From an uncultured Bacteroidota bacterium (GTDB lineage: Bacteria; Bacteroidota; Bacteroidia; Chitinophagales; Chitinophagaceae), in NCBI GenBank assembly GCA_903871575.1, contig CAIQHJ010000215.1, positions 1 to 36,489 on the forward strand: 36,489 nucleotides of DNA, in the 5' to 3' direction. Positions 8,724 through 15,864 of this stretch are shown here, in pieces. Each line of letters opens with the position of its first letter. The first letter of the stretch is position 1. The notes beneath the pieces are model-generated. The model was not told where the DNA came from and did not search any database. It saw only the letters and a list, made by a program, of their open reading frames with translations. The translations under genes and the position numbers were made by a program.

Positions 8724-9482
8724 ATGAATAGTTTTTGGGAATGGGCATTGCTCCTCTTTGCAGGATTTATGGGCGGATTTTTAAATACTGTTGTCAGCAG
8801 CGGTTCTGCCGTTACACTTCCCATATTGATTTCACTTGGTATAATGCCCAACATTTCCAATGCCACCAACAGGGTTCCTGTATTTATAGGTTTTCTGGCA
8901 TCAACCTTTCAGTTTCACAAGAAAAAATTAATCGATTGGAAGAAAACATTCATTCTTTCATTGCCGCTCATTGTGGGTACTGTTTTGGGCGTATGGTTTG
9001 TAAAAGATTTGCCCGGAAATGTTGTTCACACCATTATCGTTATTGCATTGTTTGTTTCCTTTTTTTTGGCCATCACCAAATTCAAAAAACTATCCATTAA
9101 AAAAATAAAGCCCGCTTCAAAAATCACCTTTGTTACTTATCTGCTTTTTGGTGCATTAGGAATTTGGGGTGGATTGATTGTACTCGATACCGCAACTTTT
9201 ATTTTGTTCTCATTAATGCTTCACCTCGGCATTGATTTTATTGAAGCCAATGCCACCAAAAGTGCCTTGTGTTTAATATTTAGTTTTGTATCGTTGTTGT
9301 TGTTTGGATGGGCAGGTGAGGTGAATTGGTTTTATGGTGGATGCTTAGCTGTTGGTAGTTTTTTTGGTGGATTTGTAGGCAGTATATTTGCTGCAAAAGA
9401 AAAATCAAGGGTATGGGTTTTTATCTTACTCATTACCATCTTAAGCATCGAAATTTTATTGCTGATTTTTAAAGTGATTTAA
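8724..9482 (+). CDS. TauE/SafE family membrane transporter
   Basis: A 252-residue, very hydrophobic protein with about eight membrane segments in two related halves. The first half begins with LLFAGFMGGFLNTVVSSGSAVTLP and the second with YLLFGALGIWGGLIVLDTATF, the glycine-rich starts typical of TauE/SafE (sulfite or sulfonate exporter) proteins. Between them is the usual small-residue stretch ISNATNRVPVFIG near residue 45. Many members have unknown substrates, so no substrate is claimed. It starts a plus-strand run with gaps of 21-51 bases that continues to the SDR gene. Confidence 0.85.
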   Translation: MNSFWEWALLLFAGFMGGFLNTVVSSGSAVTLPILISLGIMPNISNATNRVPVFIGFLASTFQFHKKKLIDWKKTFILSLPLIVGTVLGVWFVKDLPGNVVHTIIVIALFVSFFLAITKFKKLSIKKIKPASKITFVTYLLFGALGIWGGLIVLDTATFILFSLMLHLGIDFIEANATKSALCLIFSFVSLLLFGWAGEVNWFYGGCLAVGSFFGGFVGSIFAAKEKSRVWVFILLITILSIEILLLIFKVI

Positions 9483-9503
9483 AAAATAAAAATAGATATT
9501 GTT

Positions 9504-9953
9504 ATGCCCAAAATACATCCACACATACTCTTCAAAGGAAATACTGAAGAAGCCTTCGGTTTTTACAAGTTGGTTTTTGGTGGCAACTTTTCCAAAGTTT
9601 TGCGAATGAAGGATTTGCCTACCAATCCATTGTATCCTGTTGCTGAAGCACAAGCCAACAAAATTGTATTTATTGCCCTGCCTATTGGAAAATCAGATAT
9701 GCTCATTGGCAGCGATGTGGGTGAACAATTTATGGATCAAACATTAATTACAGGCAACAGATACACCATTTATCTTGATGCAGATAGCAAGGAGCAAGCC
9801 ATGCATTTGTTTGATGCACTTTCGATGGATGGTGAAGTAGAAATGCCGTTAACTGAAAGTACCAAAGACGCTTATTTTGGTATGCTTGCCGATAAATTCG
9901 GAATTCAATGGATGATCAGCTTCGAACCCATTCCTACACCAGAGAACGCATAA
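9504..9953 (+). CDS. VOC family protein, PhnB-like
   Basis: A 149-residue protein of the vicinal oxygen chelate fold, of the PhnB/3-demethylubiquinone-methyltransferase-like type. It begins IHPHILFKGNTEEAFGFYKLVFGG, the usual first beta-alpha unit with the phrase 'F.GN..EA..FY...FGG', and ends with DKFGIQWMISF, the standard C-terminal strand. The middle part has MLIGSD and an acidic strand YTIYLDADSKEQ. Members include metal-dependent enzymes and binding proteins, and many are uncharacterised. The gene lies 21 bases after the transporter and 51 before the DUF1801 gene. Confidence 0.85.
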   Translation: MPKIHPHILFKGNTEEAFGFYKLVFGGNFSKVLRMKDLPTNPLYPVAEAQANKIVFIALPIGKSDMLIGSDVGEQFMDQTLITGNRYTIYLDADSKEQAMHLFDALSMDGEVEMPLTESTKDAYFGMLADKFGIQWMISFEPIPTPENA

Positions 9954-10004
9954 CCTGTATCAATTTCATTGTAGAAGTTTTGTACACCAAAACAATGTTT
10001 CATC

Positions 10005-10424
10005 ATGAACCCATCAATTGAAATATACAACAACCAATTTTCTTCAACTGATGCATTTATTGCTAACCTGCTTGCTACAACCATCAACAGCGTACTCACC
10101 AATGCTGAAAGTAAAATTTGGCATGCACACCCGGTTTGGTTTTTAGATGGCAATCCCATTGTGGGATATAGCAAGCAAAAACCAGGTTTACGACTGATGT
10201 TTTGGAGTGGCGCTGACTTTAACGAATCTGCTTTATTGATACGCGGAAAAAAATTTAAAGACGCTTCCATTTTTTACAACGCCGAAAACGAGGTTAACAT
10301 AAATGATTTAAAACGTTGGCTAAAAAAATCAAGAACAATTCAATGGGATTATAAAAATATTGTAAAAAGAAAAGGCGTATTGGTTAAATTACCCTCACAA
10401 AATTCTAAACCATTTCAAAGATGA
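10005..10424 (+). CDS. DUF1801-type protein
   Basis: A 139-residue soluble protein. It matches the general pattern of DUF1801 (YdhG-like): an N-terminal helix predicted to contact the small domain, then IWHAHPVWFLDGNPIVGY, RLMFWSGADFNESALLIRGKKFKDASIFY, and a C-terminal helix with ELKRWLKKS-like residues. The stop overlaps the start of the next small gene (ATGA at 10421-10424), which implies translational coupling. The function of the family is unknown. A GTTTTG/CAAAAC inverted repeat lies upstream at 9976-9992. Confidence 0.72.
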   Translation: MNPSIEIYNNQFSSTDAFIANLLATTINSVLTNAESKIWHAHPVWFLDGNPIVGYSKQKPGLRLMFWSGADFNESALLIRGKKFKDASIFYNAENEVNINDLKRWLKKSRTIQWDYKNIVKRKGVLVKLPSQNSKPFQR

Positions 10425-10597
10425 ACGAAAAGAAAAACCAAGGAAACGGAATTGGCATTGGCGTAGCCCTGGGCTTAGCTTTCGGCGCAGCTTATGGTAA
10501 GCATTCGGAAAACTACTTATTCTGCATCGCCATTGGATTGTGTATTGGCGTTGCACTAGGCGCTATCTTCGACTGGAAAAAAAATAAAAATCAATAA
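10421..10597 (+). CDS. 58-residue glycine-rich membrane peptide
   Basis: This small gene overlaps the DUF1801 stop by four bases (ATGA) and ends three bases before the SDR start, so it is locked inside the operon. The peptide begins with a polar stretch (MNEKKNQGNG), then two hydrophobic segments rich in glycine and alanine: IGIGVALGLAFGAAYG (residues 11-26) and YLFCIAIGLCIGVALGAIF (residues 32-50), ending in DWKKNKNQ. The GxxxG-like spacing suggests a helix-helix packing membrane hairpin. The tight context and clean composition make it a real gene, but I do not know its function. Confidence 0.65.
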   Translation: MNEKKNQGNGIGIGVALGLAFGAAYGKHSENYLFCIAIGLCIGVALGAIFDWKKNKNQ

Positions 10598-10600
10598 TAC

Positions 10601-11383
10601 ATGAAAAAAACTGCATTAATCACCGGCGCTTCCAACGGTATCGGGCTTGAATTGGCAAAAGTACATGCTGCAAAAGGCGGCAATTTGGTATTGGTAGCCA
10701 GAAACAAATCTAAACTCGATGAATTAAAAAACGAACTCGAAAATCAATACAAGATTAACGTGTATACCATCGGTAAAGACTTATCACAAATCAACGCTGC
10801 TCAAGATGTGTATGATGAAATTGCCAAACAACATATTCAAATAGACTATCTCGTCAACAATGCAGGCTTTGGCGATTATGGCTTGTTTACCGAAACCGAT
10901 TGGGATAAAGAATTGCAAATGATCAATTTGAACATTACTGCATTAACCTTGTTTACAAAATTATTTTTGAAAGACATGGTGCAAAGAGGAAGCGGTAAAA
11001 TCATGAACGTGGCTTCCACCGCATCTTTTCAACCGGGTCCATTGATGTCGGTTTATTTTGCTACCAAAGCATATGTTCTTCATTTTTCTGAAGCCATCAA
11101 CAATGAAGTACAACACAAAGGCGTAACCATCACCGCACTTTGTCCGGGTGCTACCGAAACCGGATTTCAAGCGGCTGGCGCACTCGATGATAGCAAACTG
11201 TTCAACGGCAAAAAACTACCAACCGGAAAAACAGTTGCAGAATTTGGATACAAGGCCATGATGAAAGGAAAAGCAGTTGCTATACACGGATTTTTAAACA
11301 ATATCTTGGCTCGTTCGGGAGGGTTGATGCCTAGAGGAATCATTGTAAAAATTACAAGAATGATGTTGGATAAAGTGAAGTAG
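10601..11383 (+). CDS. short-chain dehydrogenase/reductase
   Basis: A 260-residue classical SDR. The cofactor motif TGASNGIG is at residues 8-15, the structural NNAG at 86-89, and the catalytic Ser-Tyr-Lys set is Ser139 or Ser142, Tyr152 and Lys156 (SVYFATK). ARN at the end of the second strand suggests NADP preference. The C-terminal half, with PGATETGF and the gene-ending KITRMMLDKVK, resembles the DltE/YqjQ-like group of SDRs acting on lipophilic or small carbonyl substrates. The real substrate is unknown. It starts three bases after the small membrane peptide gene. Confidence 0.92.
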   Translation: MKKTALITGASNGIGLELAKVHAAKGGNLVLVARNKSKLDELKNELENQYKINVYTIGKDLSQINAAQDVYDEIAKQHIQIDYLVNNAGFGDYGLFTETDWDKELQMINLNITALTLFTKLFLKDMVQRGSGKIMNVASTASFQPGPLMSVYFATKAYVLHFSEAINNEVQHKGVTITALCPGATETGFQAAGALDDSKLFNGKKLPTGKTVAEFGYKAMMKGKAVAIHGFLNNILARSGGLMPRGIIVKITRMMLDKVK

Positions 11384-11414
11384 TTTTATTTTCTAGTTTT
11401 TAAAATCTATTTCA

Positions 11415-11621
11415 ATGAGCAGCAATTTTATTGTCCATGCTTTACAAGCAAATGCATTTAAAAATCTTTTTGACCTGAATAATGTTGCCTTAGAAAAATT
11501 GGGAGTCAAAAGAATGATTGTTGATGAATTTCCGGACTTTCCTTGTCGCTTAAAAATGAAAAATAAAATCATTCAACACAAAAAATCCATCATCATCAAC
11601 TTCATCTGGCTTTGTGTTTAA
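11415..11621 (+). pseudogene. truncated DUF1203-like gene fragment
   Basis: A 68-residue frame resembles the first third of DUF1203 proteins (about 150 residues): an N-terminal FIVHALQANAFKNLFDLNNVAL segment, then LGVKRMIVDEFPDFPCRLKM, where family members have the conserved PGFPCR phrase, and a hydrophobic strand IIINF. After this the frame stops (IWLCV). In the next frame the same DNA reads TSSGFVFNTLS, which could be a relic of the family's 'SGPIFV' segment, so a deletion plus frameshift is likely. The rest of the domain is missing before the next gene. It could alternatively be a short functional protein. The family match is from memory of the motif. Confidence 0.5.
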
Positions 11622-11670
11622 TACGCTGTCATAAAAAACATGAGCGCTACAACAACCAAATACGCAGAAC

Positions 11671-12186
11671 ATGGAAATAAAAAAAATTGATCTTTCAAAC
11701 ATTCTGCAATTACAGACCCTTGGTAAAGCAACTTTTCACGAAACTTTTGCTGCAGAAAACACAGCAGCAAACATGGAAAAATATTTGGAAGAAGGATTTT
11801 CAATTGAAAAGCTAACAGCCGAACTCAGCAACAAAGAGACTGCATTTTATTTTGCAAATATTGATCAACATCCAATTGGATATTTAAAAATAAATTTTGG
11901 CAATGCTCAAACAGAACAGCAGCATGATGATGCGATGGAAATAGAAAGAATTTATGTTGTACAAGCCTATCATGGCAAGCAGGTAGGCCAATTGCTGTTG
12001 GATAAAGCTCTGCAAATAGCAAAACAAAAAGCAGCACCTTATGTATGGTTGGGTGTTTGGGAAAAAAATCAAAGGGCCATTCAATTTTATATAAAAAATG
12101 GTTTTACAATTTTTGATCAACATGTTTTTATGTTGGGCGACGATCAACAAACCGATTTCCTGATGAAGCTTTCACTTGTAGATTAA
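11671..12186 (+). CDS. GNAT family N-acetyltransferase
   Basis: A 171-residue acetyltransferase. The core acetyl-CoA region is IERIYVVQAYHGKQVGQLLLDKAL (about residues 91-114), with the Q/RxxGxG/A-like loop HGKQVGQ, followed by YVWLGVWEKNQRAIQFYIKNGF, the usual C-terminal motif in which the asparagine and tyrosine help bind coenzyme A. The N-terminal part has FAAENTAANMEKYLEEGFS. Substrate is unknown. It lies 49 bases after the broken DUF1203-like gene and converges on the next, minus-strand gene with 14 bases between. Confidence 0.9.
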   Translation: MEIKKIDLSNILQLQTLGKATFHETFAAENTAANMEKYLEEGFSIEKLTAELSNKETAFYFANIDQHPIGYLKINFGNAQTEQQHDDAMEIERIYVVQAYHGKQVGQLLLDKALQIAKQKAAPYVWLGVWEKNQRAIQFYIKNGFTIFDQHVFMLGDDQQTDFLMKLSLVD

Positions 12187-12200
12187 AGCTATGTTGTTTT

Positions 12201-12938
12201 TTATAGCGCATCTTCTTTTTCACCATTTACCCATCTTTGCATCATCATTCGCTCCGAAGCGCTTTGATATGTGCCGCCGGTCAACAAATTTAAAAATTGA
12301 ACCCAAGTGTTTTTTTTCTTAGTGACTTCTTTTTTCATTTCTGCTATTGCTTTCAAATAATCTCGCTCATATTTATCTGCTTGTTCAAATGTAAAATCTT
12401 CGGGTATGTGGTTGGCAACGGTTTGTGTGATTTCGGCTATTTCTTTTGGTGTGTATGTTTCTATCAATTGCAGTTCTATTTTACATGCTTCACTTTGCGC
12501 TATAATCAATGGCAAAATCACAGCTTCAAAATTGCAAACATCTTTTTGCCAATGTGGATGTACCGATTTTGGCAACAATGCATAGCCCATTTTTTCTGTC
12601 GCTCTAAACGATTGCTTCAATGTTTTTTCCAATACCAAAAAGGTTGTCCAAATTTCTGATAAATGCGTTCGGTCTTTGTTTGCAATTTTTTGATGCAGCT
12701 TTTGTACCATTTTATGAATCAATTCTACTGCATCGTTGCAGGCTTGCTGAGCGCTTTTCCAATTTCCTACATCTGTTGCCGAGCAATTGTTTTCTATAAC
12801 AGACAATGCATTTTTTTGGGTAATAGATAATTGTGTTTCAAGTGCTTTCAATTGTTCGAAATGCATTTCCAAAGCCTTGTCGAAATGTCGTATCGATAAC
12901 AATGTCCTCAATTTTGGGTTGTAGTAGTTTTTTTGCAT
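12201..12938 (-). CDS. alpha-helical protein of unknown function
   Basis: I do not recognise this 245-residue protein. It is soluble and looks almost entirely alpha-helical, with long amphipathic stretches: EMHFEQLKALETQLSITQK (about residues 24-42), WKSAQQACNDAVELIHKMV, and the lysine- and glutamate-rich YLKAIAEMKKEVTKKKNTW (about 194-212). No signal peptide or membrane segment is seen. It may be a coiled-coil protein. Its start faces the DUF4256 promoter region. Confidence 0.72.
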   Translation of the reverse strand: MQKNYYNPKLRTLLSIRHFDKALEMHFEQLKALETQLSITQKNALSVIENNCSATDVGNWKSAQQACNDAVELIHKMVQKLHQKIANKDRTHLSEIWTTFLVLEKTLKQSFRATEKMGYALLPKSVHPHWQKDVCNFEAVILPLIIAQSEACKIELQLIETYTPKEIAEITQTVANHIPEDFTFEQADKYERDYLKAIAEMKKEVTKKKNTWVQFLNLLTGGTYQSASERMMMQRWVNGEKEDAL

Positions 12939-13008
12939 GATGTTGAATTTGATATTTTGGCAAAGTTGTTTTGATATGAAGAAACAAATTACCCGTTTGG
13001 CTATTGGT

Positions 13009-13032
13009 ATAAAATGATGGTTGTCATTTTAT
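13009..13032. repeat. perfect 9-bp inverted repeat in a divergent promoter region
   Basis: ATAAAATGA and TCATTTTAT pair perfectly around the loop TGGTTG. The right arm overlaps the spacer between the -33 and -7 elements of the DUF4256 promoter, so it is a candidate operator for one or both divergent genes. Confidence 0.5.
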
Positions 13033-13050
13033 TTACAATGTGTAGTTTTG
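13021..13050 (+). promoter_or_regulatory. promoter of the DUF4256 gene
   Basis: TTG at 13021-13023 is followed after 19 bases by TAGTTTTG at 13043-13050, a full match to the Bacteroidota TTG-N19-TAnnTTTG promoter. The start point would be near 13057, giving a very short leader before the ATG at 13066 or 13072. Confidence 0.6.
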
Positions 13051-13065
13051 ATTTCTAATTAAATT

Positions 13066-13641
13066 ATGACGATGGCTACATCTAAATCGAAAACATTAAC
13101 TGCAGCGGCAGAAAAAGAATTGCTTGCGATTTTAAAAATCCGCTTCGAGCAAAACATGCAAAGACATGCAGGTGTTGATTGGCAAACCATTGAAAAGCGA
13201 TTAGAAAAGCAACCAGAAAAATTATGCACTATTCAACAAATGGAAATATGGGGCGGAGCGCCGGATGTTGTGGTTTTGGATGAAAAAGAAACTGCGTATT
13301 TTTTTGTTGACTGTGTAGCCGAAAGTCCAAAAGAACGAAGAAGTTGTTGTTATGATGAAGCAGCTTTGGATGCGAGAAAAGAAAACAAGCCAAAGCACAG
13401 TGCGATGGGAATGGCGTCATCTATAGGGGTTGAAATGCTTACAGAAGCGCAATACAGAAAGCTACAAGAAATAGAAAGCTTCGATTTAAAAACATCTAGC
13501 TGGGTAAAAACACCCGAAGCAATTCGTAAGCTTGGCGGTGCGATTTTTTGTGACAGAAGATTCAATACCGTTTTCGTATACCACAATGGCGCAGAATCTT
13601 ATTATGGTTCGAGAGGTTTTAGAGGAATGGTGCGCATTTAA
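13066..13641 (+). CDS. DUF4256 family protein
   Basis: A 191-residue soluble protein with the full DUF4256 layout: ILKIRFEQNMQRHAGVDW near residue 25, IWGGAPDVVVLDEKETAYFFVDC near residue 61, ESPKERRSCCYDEAALDARKENKP, and the strongly conserved end TSSWVKTPEAIRKLGGAIFCDRR and VFVYHNGAESYYGSRGFRG. Function of the family is unknown. An alternative ATG two codons later (13072) is equally plausible and would give a longer leader. The archaemetzincin-like lipoprotein starts 22 bases after the stop. Confidence 0.88.
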   Translation: MTMATSKSKTLTAAAEKELLAILKIRFEQNMQRHAGVDWQTIEKRLEKQPEKLCTIQQMEIWGGAPDVVVLDEKETAYFFVDCVAESPKERRSCCYDEAALDARKENKPKHSAMGMASSIGVEMLTEAQYRKLQEIESFDLKTSSWVKTPEAIRKLGGAIFCDRRFNTVFVYHNGAESYYGSRGFRGMVRI

Positions 13642-13663
13642 TCTACAATCAAAAAATTTGTTT

Positions 13664-14287
13664 ATGCAAACATGGATAGGTTGTTTTTGTCTGTTGGTCT
13701 GCTTGTCTTTTGTTGCTTGTCAATCAAATCAAAACACTACACCGAAGATTGCTCAAAAACCAAAAGCATCAACCAGCATTTGCATTCAACCATTCGATAA
13801 TTTTCCAAAATCCGAATTGGATGCTATTACCAAAAAATTAAAAAATAACATCCCAAATCTTACGGTAAACAAACCCATTGCTTTGCCGCGCCATGCTTTA
13901 AATGCAGACAAAACAAGGTATCGGGCAGACAGCATCCTTAATTTTTTACGGAAGCAAACCGCAAAAAATGTACATACCATTGGAATGACTACAAAAGACA
14001 TCAGCACCACAAAACCCAACGATGCCGATTGGGGCGTTATGGGGCTTGGCTCTTCTCCGGGTAGTGTTTGCGTTGTTTCTACATTTCGCTTAAAGGGTAA
14101 AAATAAATTGGAAAAATTATACAAAGTAGCCATTCATGAATTGGGACACAACGAAGGTTTGCCGCACTGCTCAAATCCGATTTGTTATATGCGAGATGCA
14201 AAAGGCAAAGACCATTTTGATAATGAAACACAATTTTGTGCGCATTGTAAATCGGTATTAATAAAAGCCGGATGGAAAAATTTGTAG
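13664..14287 (+). CDS. archaemetzincin-like zinc metalloprotease lipoprotein
   Basis: A 207-residue protein from the ATG at 13664, where a lipoprotein signal begins (MQTWIGCFCLLVCLSFVAC, lipid cysteine at residue 19). An earlier in-frame start at 13532 lies inside the DUF4256 gene and would hide the signal. The active site is HELGHNEGLPHC: His158, Glu159, His162 and His168 fit the metzincin HExxHxxGxxH pattern, with Cys169, Cys174 and Met176 (the Met-turn) and a CxxC at Cys192 and Cys195. The cysteine arrangement is the hallmark of archaemetzincins (peptidase M54), which bind a second, structural zinc. It probably sits on the inner face of the outer membrane or is cell-surface exposed. Substrate is unknown. 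Confidence 0.85.
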   Translation: MQTWIGCFCLLVCLSFVACQSNQNTTPKIAQKPKASTSICIQPFDNFPKSELDAITKKLKNNIPNLTVNKPIALPRHALNADKTRYRADSILNFLRKQTAKNVHTIGMTTKDISTTKPNDADWGVMGLGSSPGSVCVVSTFRLKGKNKLEKLYKVAIHELGHNEGLPHCSNPICYMRDAKGKDHFDNETQFCAHCKSVLIKAGWKNL

Positions 14288-14289
14288 TT

Positions 14290-14297
14290 TATATTTG
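14290..14297 (+). promoter_or_regulatory. candidate -7 box of the DUF3817 gene
   Basis: TATATTTG matches TAnnTTTG exactly, directly after the archaemetzincin stop and 25 bases before the DUF3817 ATG. No TTG lies at the right -33 distance. Confidence 0.4.
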
Positions 14298-14321
14298 TGC
14301 AAATTTTAAAAATCCATTTAC

Positions 14322-14597
14322 ATGAATTTGATTAAAATATTTCGATGGGTGGCCATTGCGGAAGGAGTTTCCTTTTTAGTATTACTGGGTATTGCGATGC
14401 CATTAAAATACTTCGCAGGAATGCCAGAAGCCGTTAAAATAATCGGGATGCTTCATGGTGTTCTGTTCGTAAGTTTTATTGTTTTGGCATGGAGTGTTAT
14501 GGATCAACTGCAAAAAAAATTCAGCTGGTTTTTAGCGGCGATATTGTTGTCTGTTTTGCCTTTTGGCACTTTTTACCTCGATAGAAAAATGATGTAA
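14322..14597 (+). CDS. DUF3817 small membrane protein
   Basis: A 91-residue integral membrane protein with three hydrophobic helices. It has the DUF3817 pattern: FRWVAIAEGVSFLVLLGIAMPLKY at the start, then KIIGMLHGVLFVSFI, where the conserved HG (His-Gly) lies, and SVLPFGTFYLDRKM at the end. Homologues are found in many phyla, sometimes fused to transporters, and the function is unknown. The gene converges on the amidohydrolase paralog with an 11-base gap. Confidence 0.85.
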   Translation: MNLIKIFRWVAIAEGVSFLVLLGIAMPLKYFAGMPEAVKIIGMLHGVLFVSFIVLAWSVMDQLQKKFSWFLAAILLSVLPFGTFYLDRKMM

Positions 14598-14608
14598 TAA
14601 ATTCGGCT

Positions 14609-15811
14609 TTAGTTTGATTTTTGGAATGCCCATTCGCCATCAATCATTACTGCAGTTACCTGACTCGTGTATTCAAATGGATCGCCATTGAACAAAACGA
14701 TATCTGCATCTTTTCCAATTTCCAAACTTCCCAATTTTTTGTCGATACCCAACACTTTTGCTGGGTTGATGGTTATAGAAGCAAGCGCGTCGTTAAACGA
14801 CAATCCGTTGGCGAGCGCAACAGCCGCTTCGAGCAGCACAATTCTGGTTTTGGGCACATACCCTTCATAACCACTCTCAATACTAACGGGAATGCCTGCT
14901 GCCGTTAATATTGCTGCGCTCTCTCTGTTCATATTGAGCATATCGCCTTCATTTCTTGCCATCGTTGCATGTAAAATAACTTCCGCTTTTGCTGCTTTAA
15001 TTTCATTTGTTAACCGATATGCTTCCGCAGCGCCATCCAACACCAATTTAAAGTTAAAGGCCTTGGCTAATCGGATCGCATTCATAATATCTACAGCCGT
15101 ATTGGCGGTTATCACAGCTTTAATTTCTCCTTTCAATAATTTCGACAACGCATCCATTTTCAAATCAAAATCGGGTAGTTTGTTGCTGTCTGTTGTTGTC
15201 ATTTTTTTAAGGTATTGCTGTGCTTTCATCAGTTCGGTTCTAATCATCGCAACTTGTTTGGCTTTCGTTCCTGGCGAAGAAAAATGTTCAGATACAGAAG
15301 GCCCGATGGTCATGGCCAGCATACAAAACGGATTGATGGTAACCTGATCGGTTGTGCCATTTTTTGTTTTGGCAATCATGGTTTGTCCACTTACCAATGC
15401 ACCAATTCCATGCCCGGTATGAATGGTGGTTACCCCATACGATCGGGCAACGCTCACCAATGTTTCATACGGATTGTACGCATCAATGGCTCTCAACTCG
15501 GGTTGAATGGGACTCGATTTTTCCAATTGATCTTGATCAACTGCAATGTTCAAAACGCCCGACATCCCAATAACTGTTCTGGCATCAATAAATCCTGGTG
15601 TAGCTATTTTACCTGTTTGTATGATATAGTTTTCGGGAATTTTAATTTCGGCAGCCGCACCAATTTTTTTAATTTTTCCATTTTCTATAAGGATTACACC
15701 ATTTTGAATGGGTGATGCCCCAACCGGGTAAATCATTTCTGCTTGAATGGCAATTTGAGCAGATGCAACGGTTGAAATCAAAAGCAAAAACAAAATCGAA
15801 ATATTTTTCAT
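14609..15811 (-). CDS. exported amidohydrolase-like protein, metal ligands lost
   Basis: A 400-residue protein from the ATG at 15811, where a signal peptide begins (MKNISILFLLLISTVASAQ). It has the amidohydrolase (imidazolonepropionase-like) fold: GFIDARTVIG near residue 73 and the C-terminal NPAKVLGIDKKLGSLEIGKDADIVLFNGDPF. Compared with its upstream paralog, the HxH pair is replaced by Arg78 and Val80 (DTHSH becomes DARTV), the first barrel histidine region by VITANTAVD, the second by VLDGAAEAY, and the catalytic Asp region FHTDDG by IESGYEG. It is thus probably a non-catalytic partner or binding protein. It follows the active paralog by 53 bases. Confidence 0.88.
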   Translation of the reverse strand: MKNISILFLLLISTVASAQIAIQAEMIYPVGASPIQNGVILIENGKIKKIGAAAEIKIPENYIIQTGKIATPGFIDARTVIGMSGVLNIAVDQDQLEKSSPIQPELRAIDAYNPYETLVSVARSYGVTTIHTGHGIGALVSGQTMIAKTKNGTTDQVTINPFCMLAMTIGPSVSEHFSSPGTKAKQVAMIRTELMKAQQYLKKMTTTDSNKLPDFDLKMDALSKLLKGEIKAVITANTAVDIMNAIRLAKAFNFKLVLDGAAEAYRLTNEIKAAKAEVILHATMARNEGDMLNMNRESAAILTAAGIPVSIESGYEGYVPKTRIVLLEAAVALANGLSFNDALASITINPAKVLGIDKKLGSLEIGKDADIVLFNGDPFEYTSQVTAVMIDGEWAFQKSN

Positions 15812-15864
15812 TGTATAATTTTTATCCTTCAGGTTCAAAAATCTAATGTTTGGTTTATGATGGA

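Noticed and set aside
13532-13663. Earlier start of the archaemetzincin gene
   Set aside because: It lies inside the DUF4256 gene in another frame and would bury the lipoprotein signal 44 residues into the protein.
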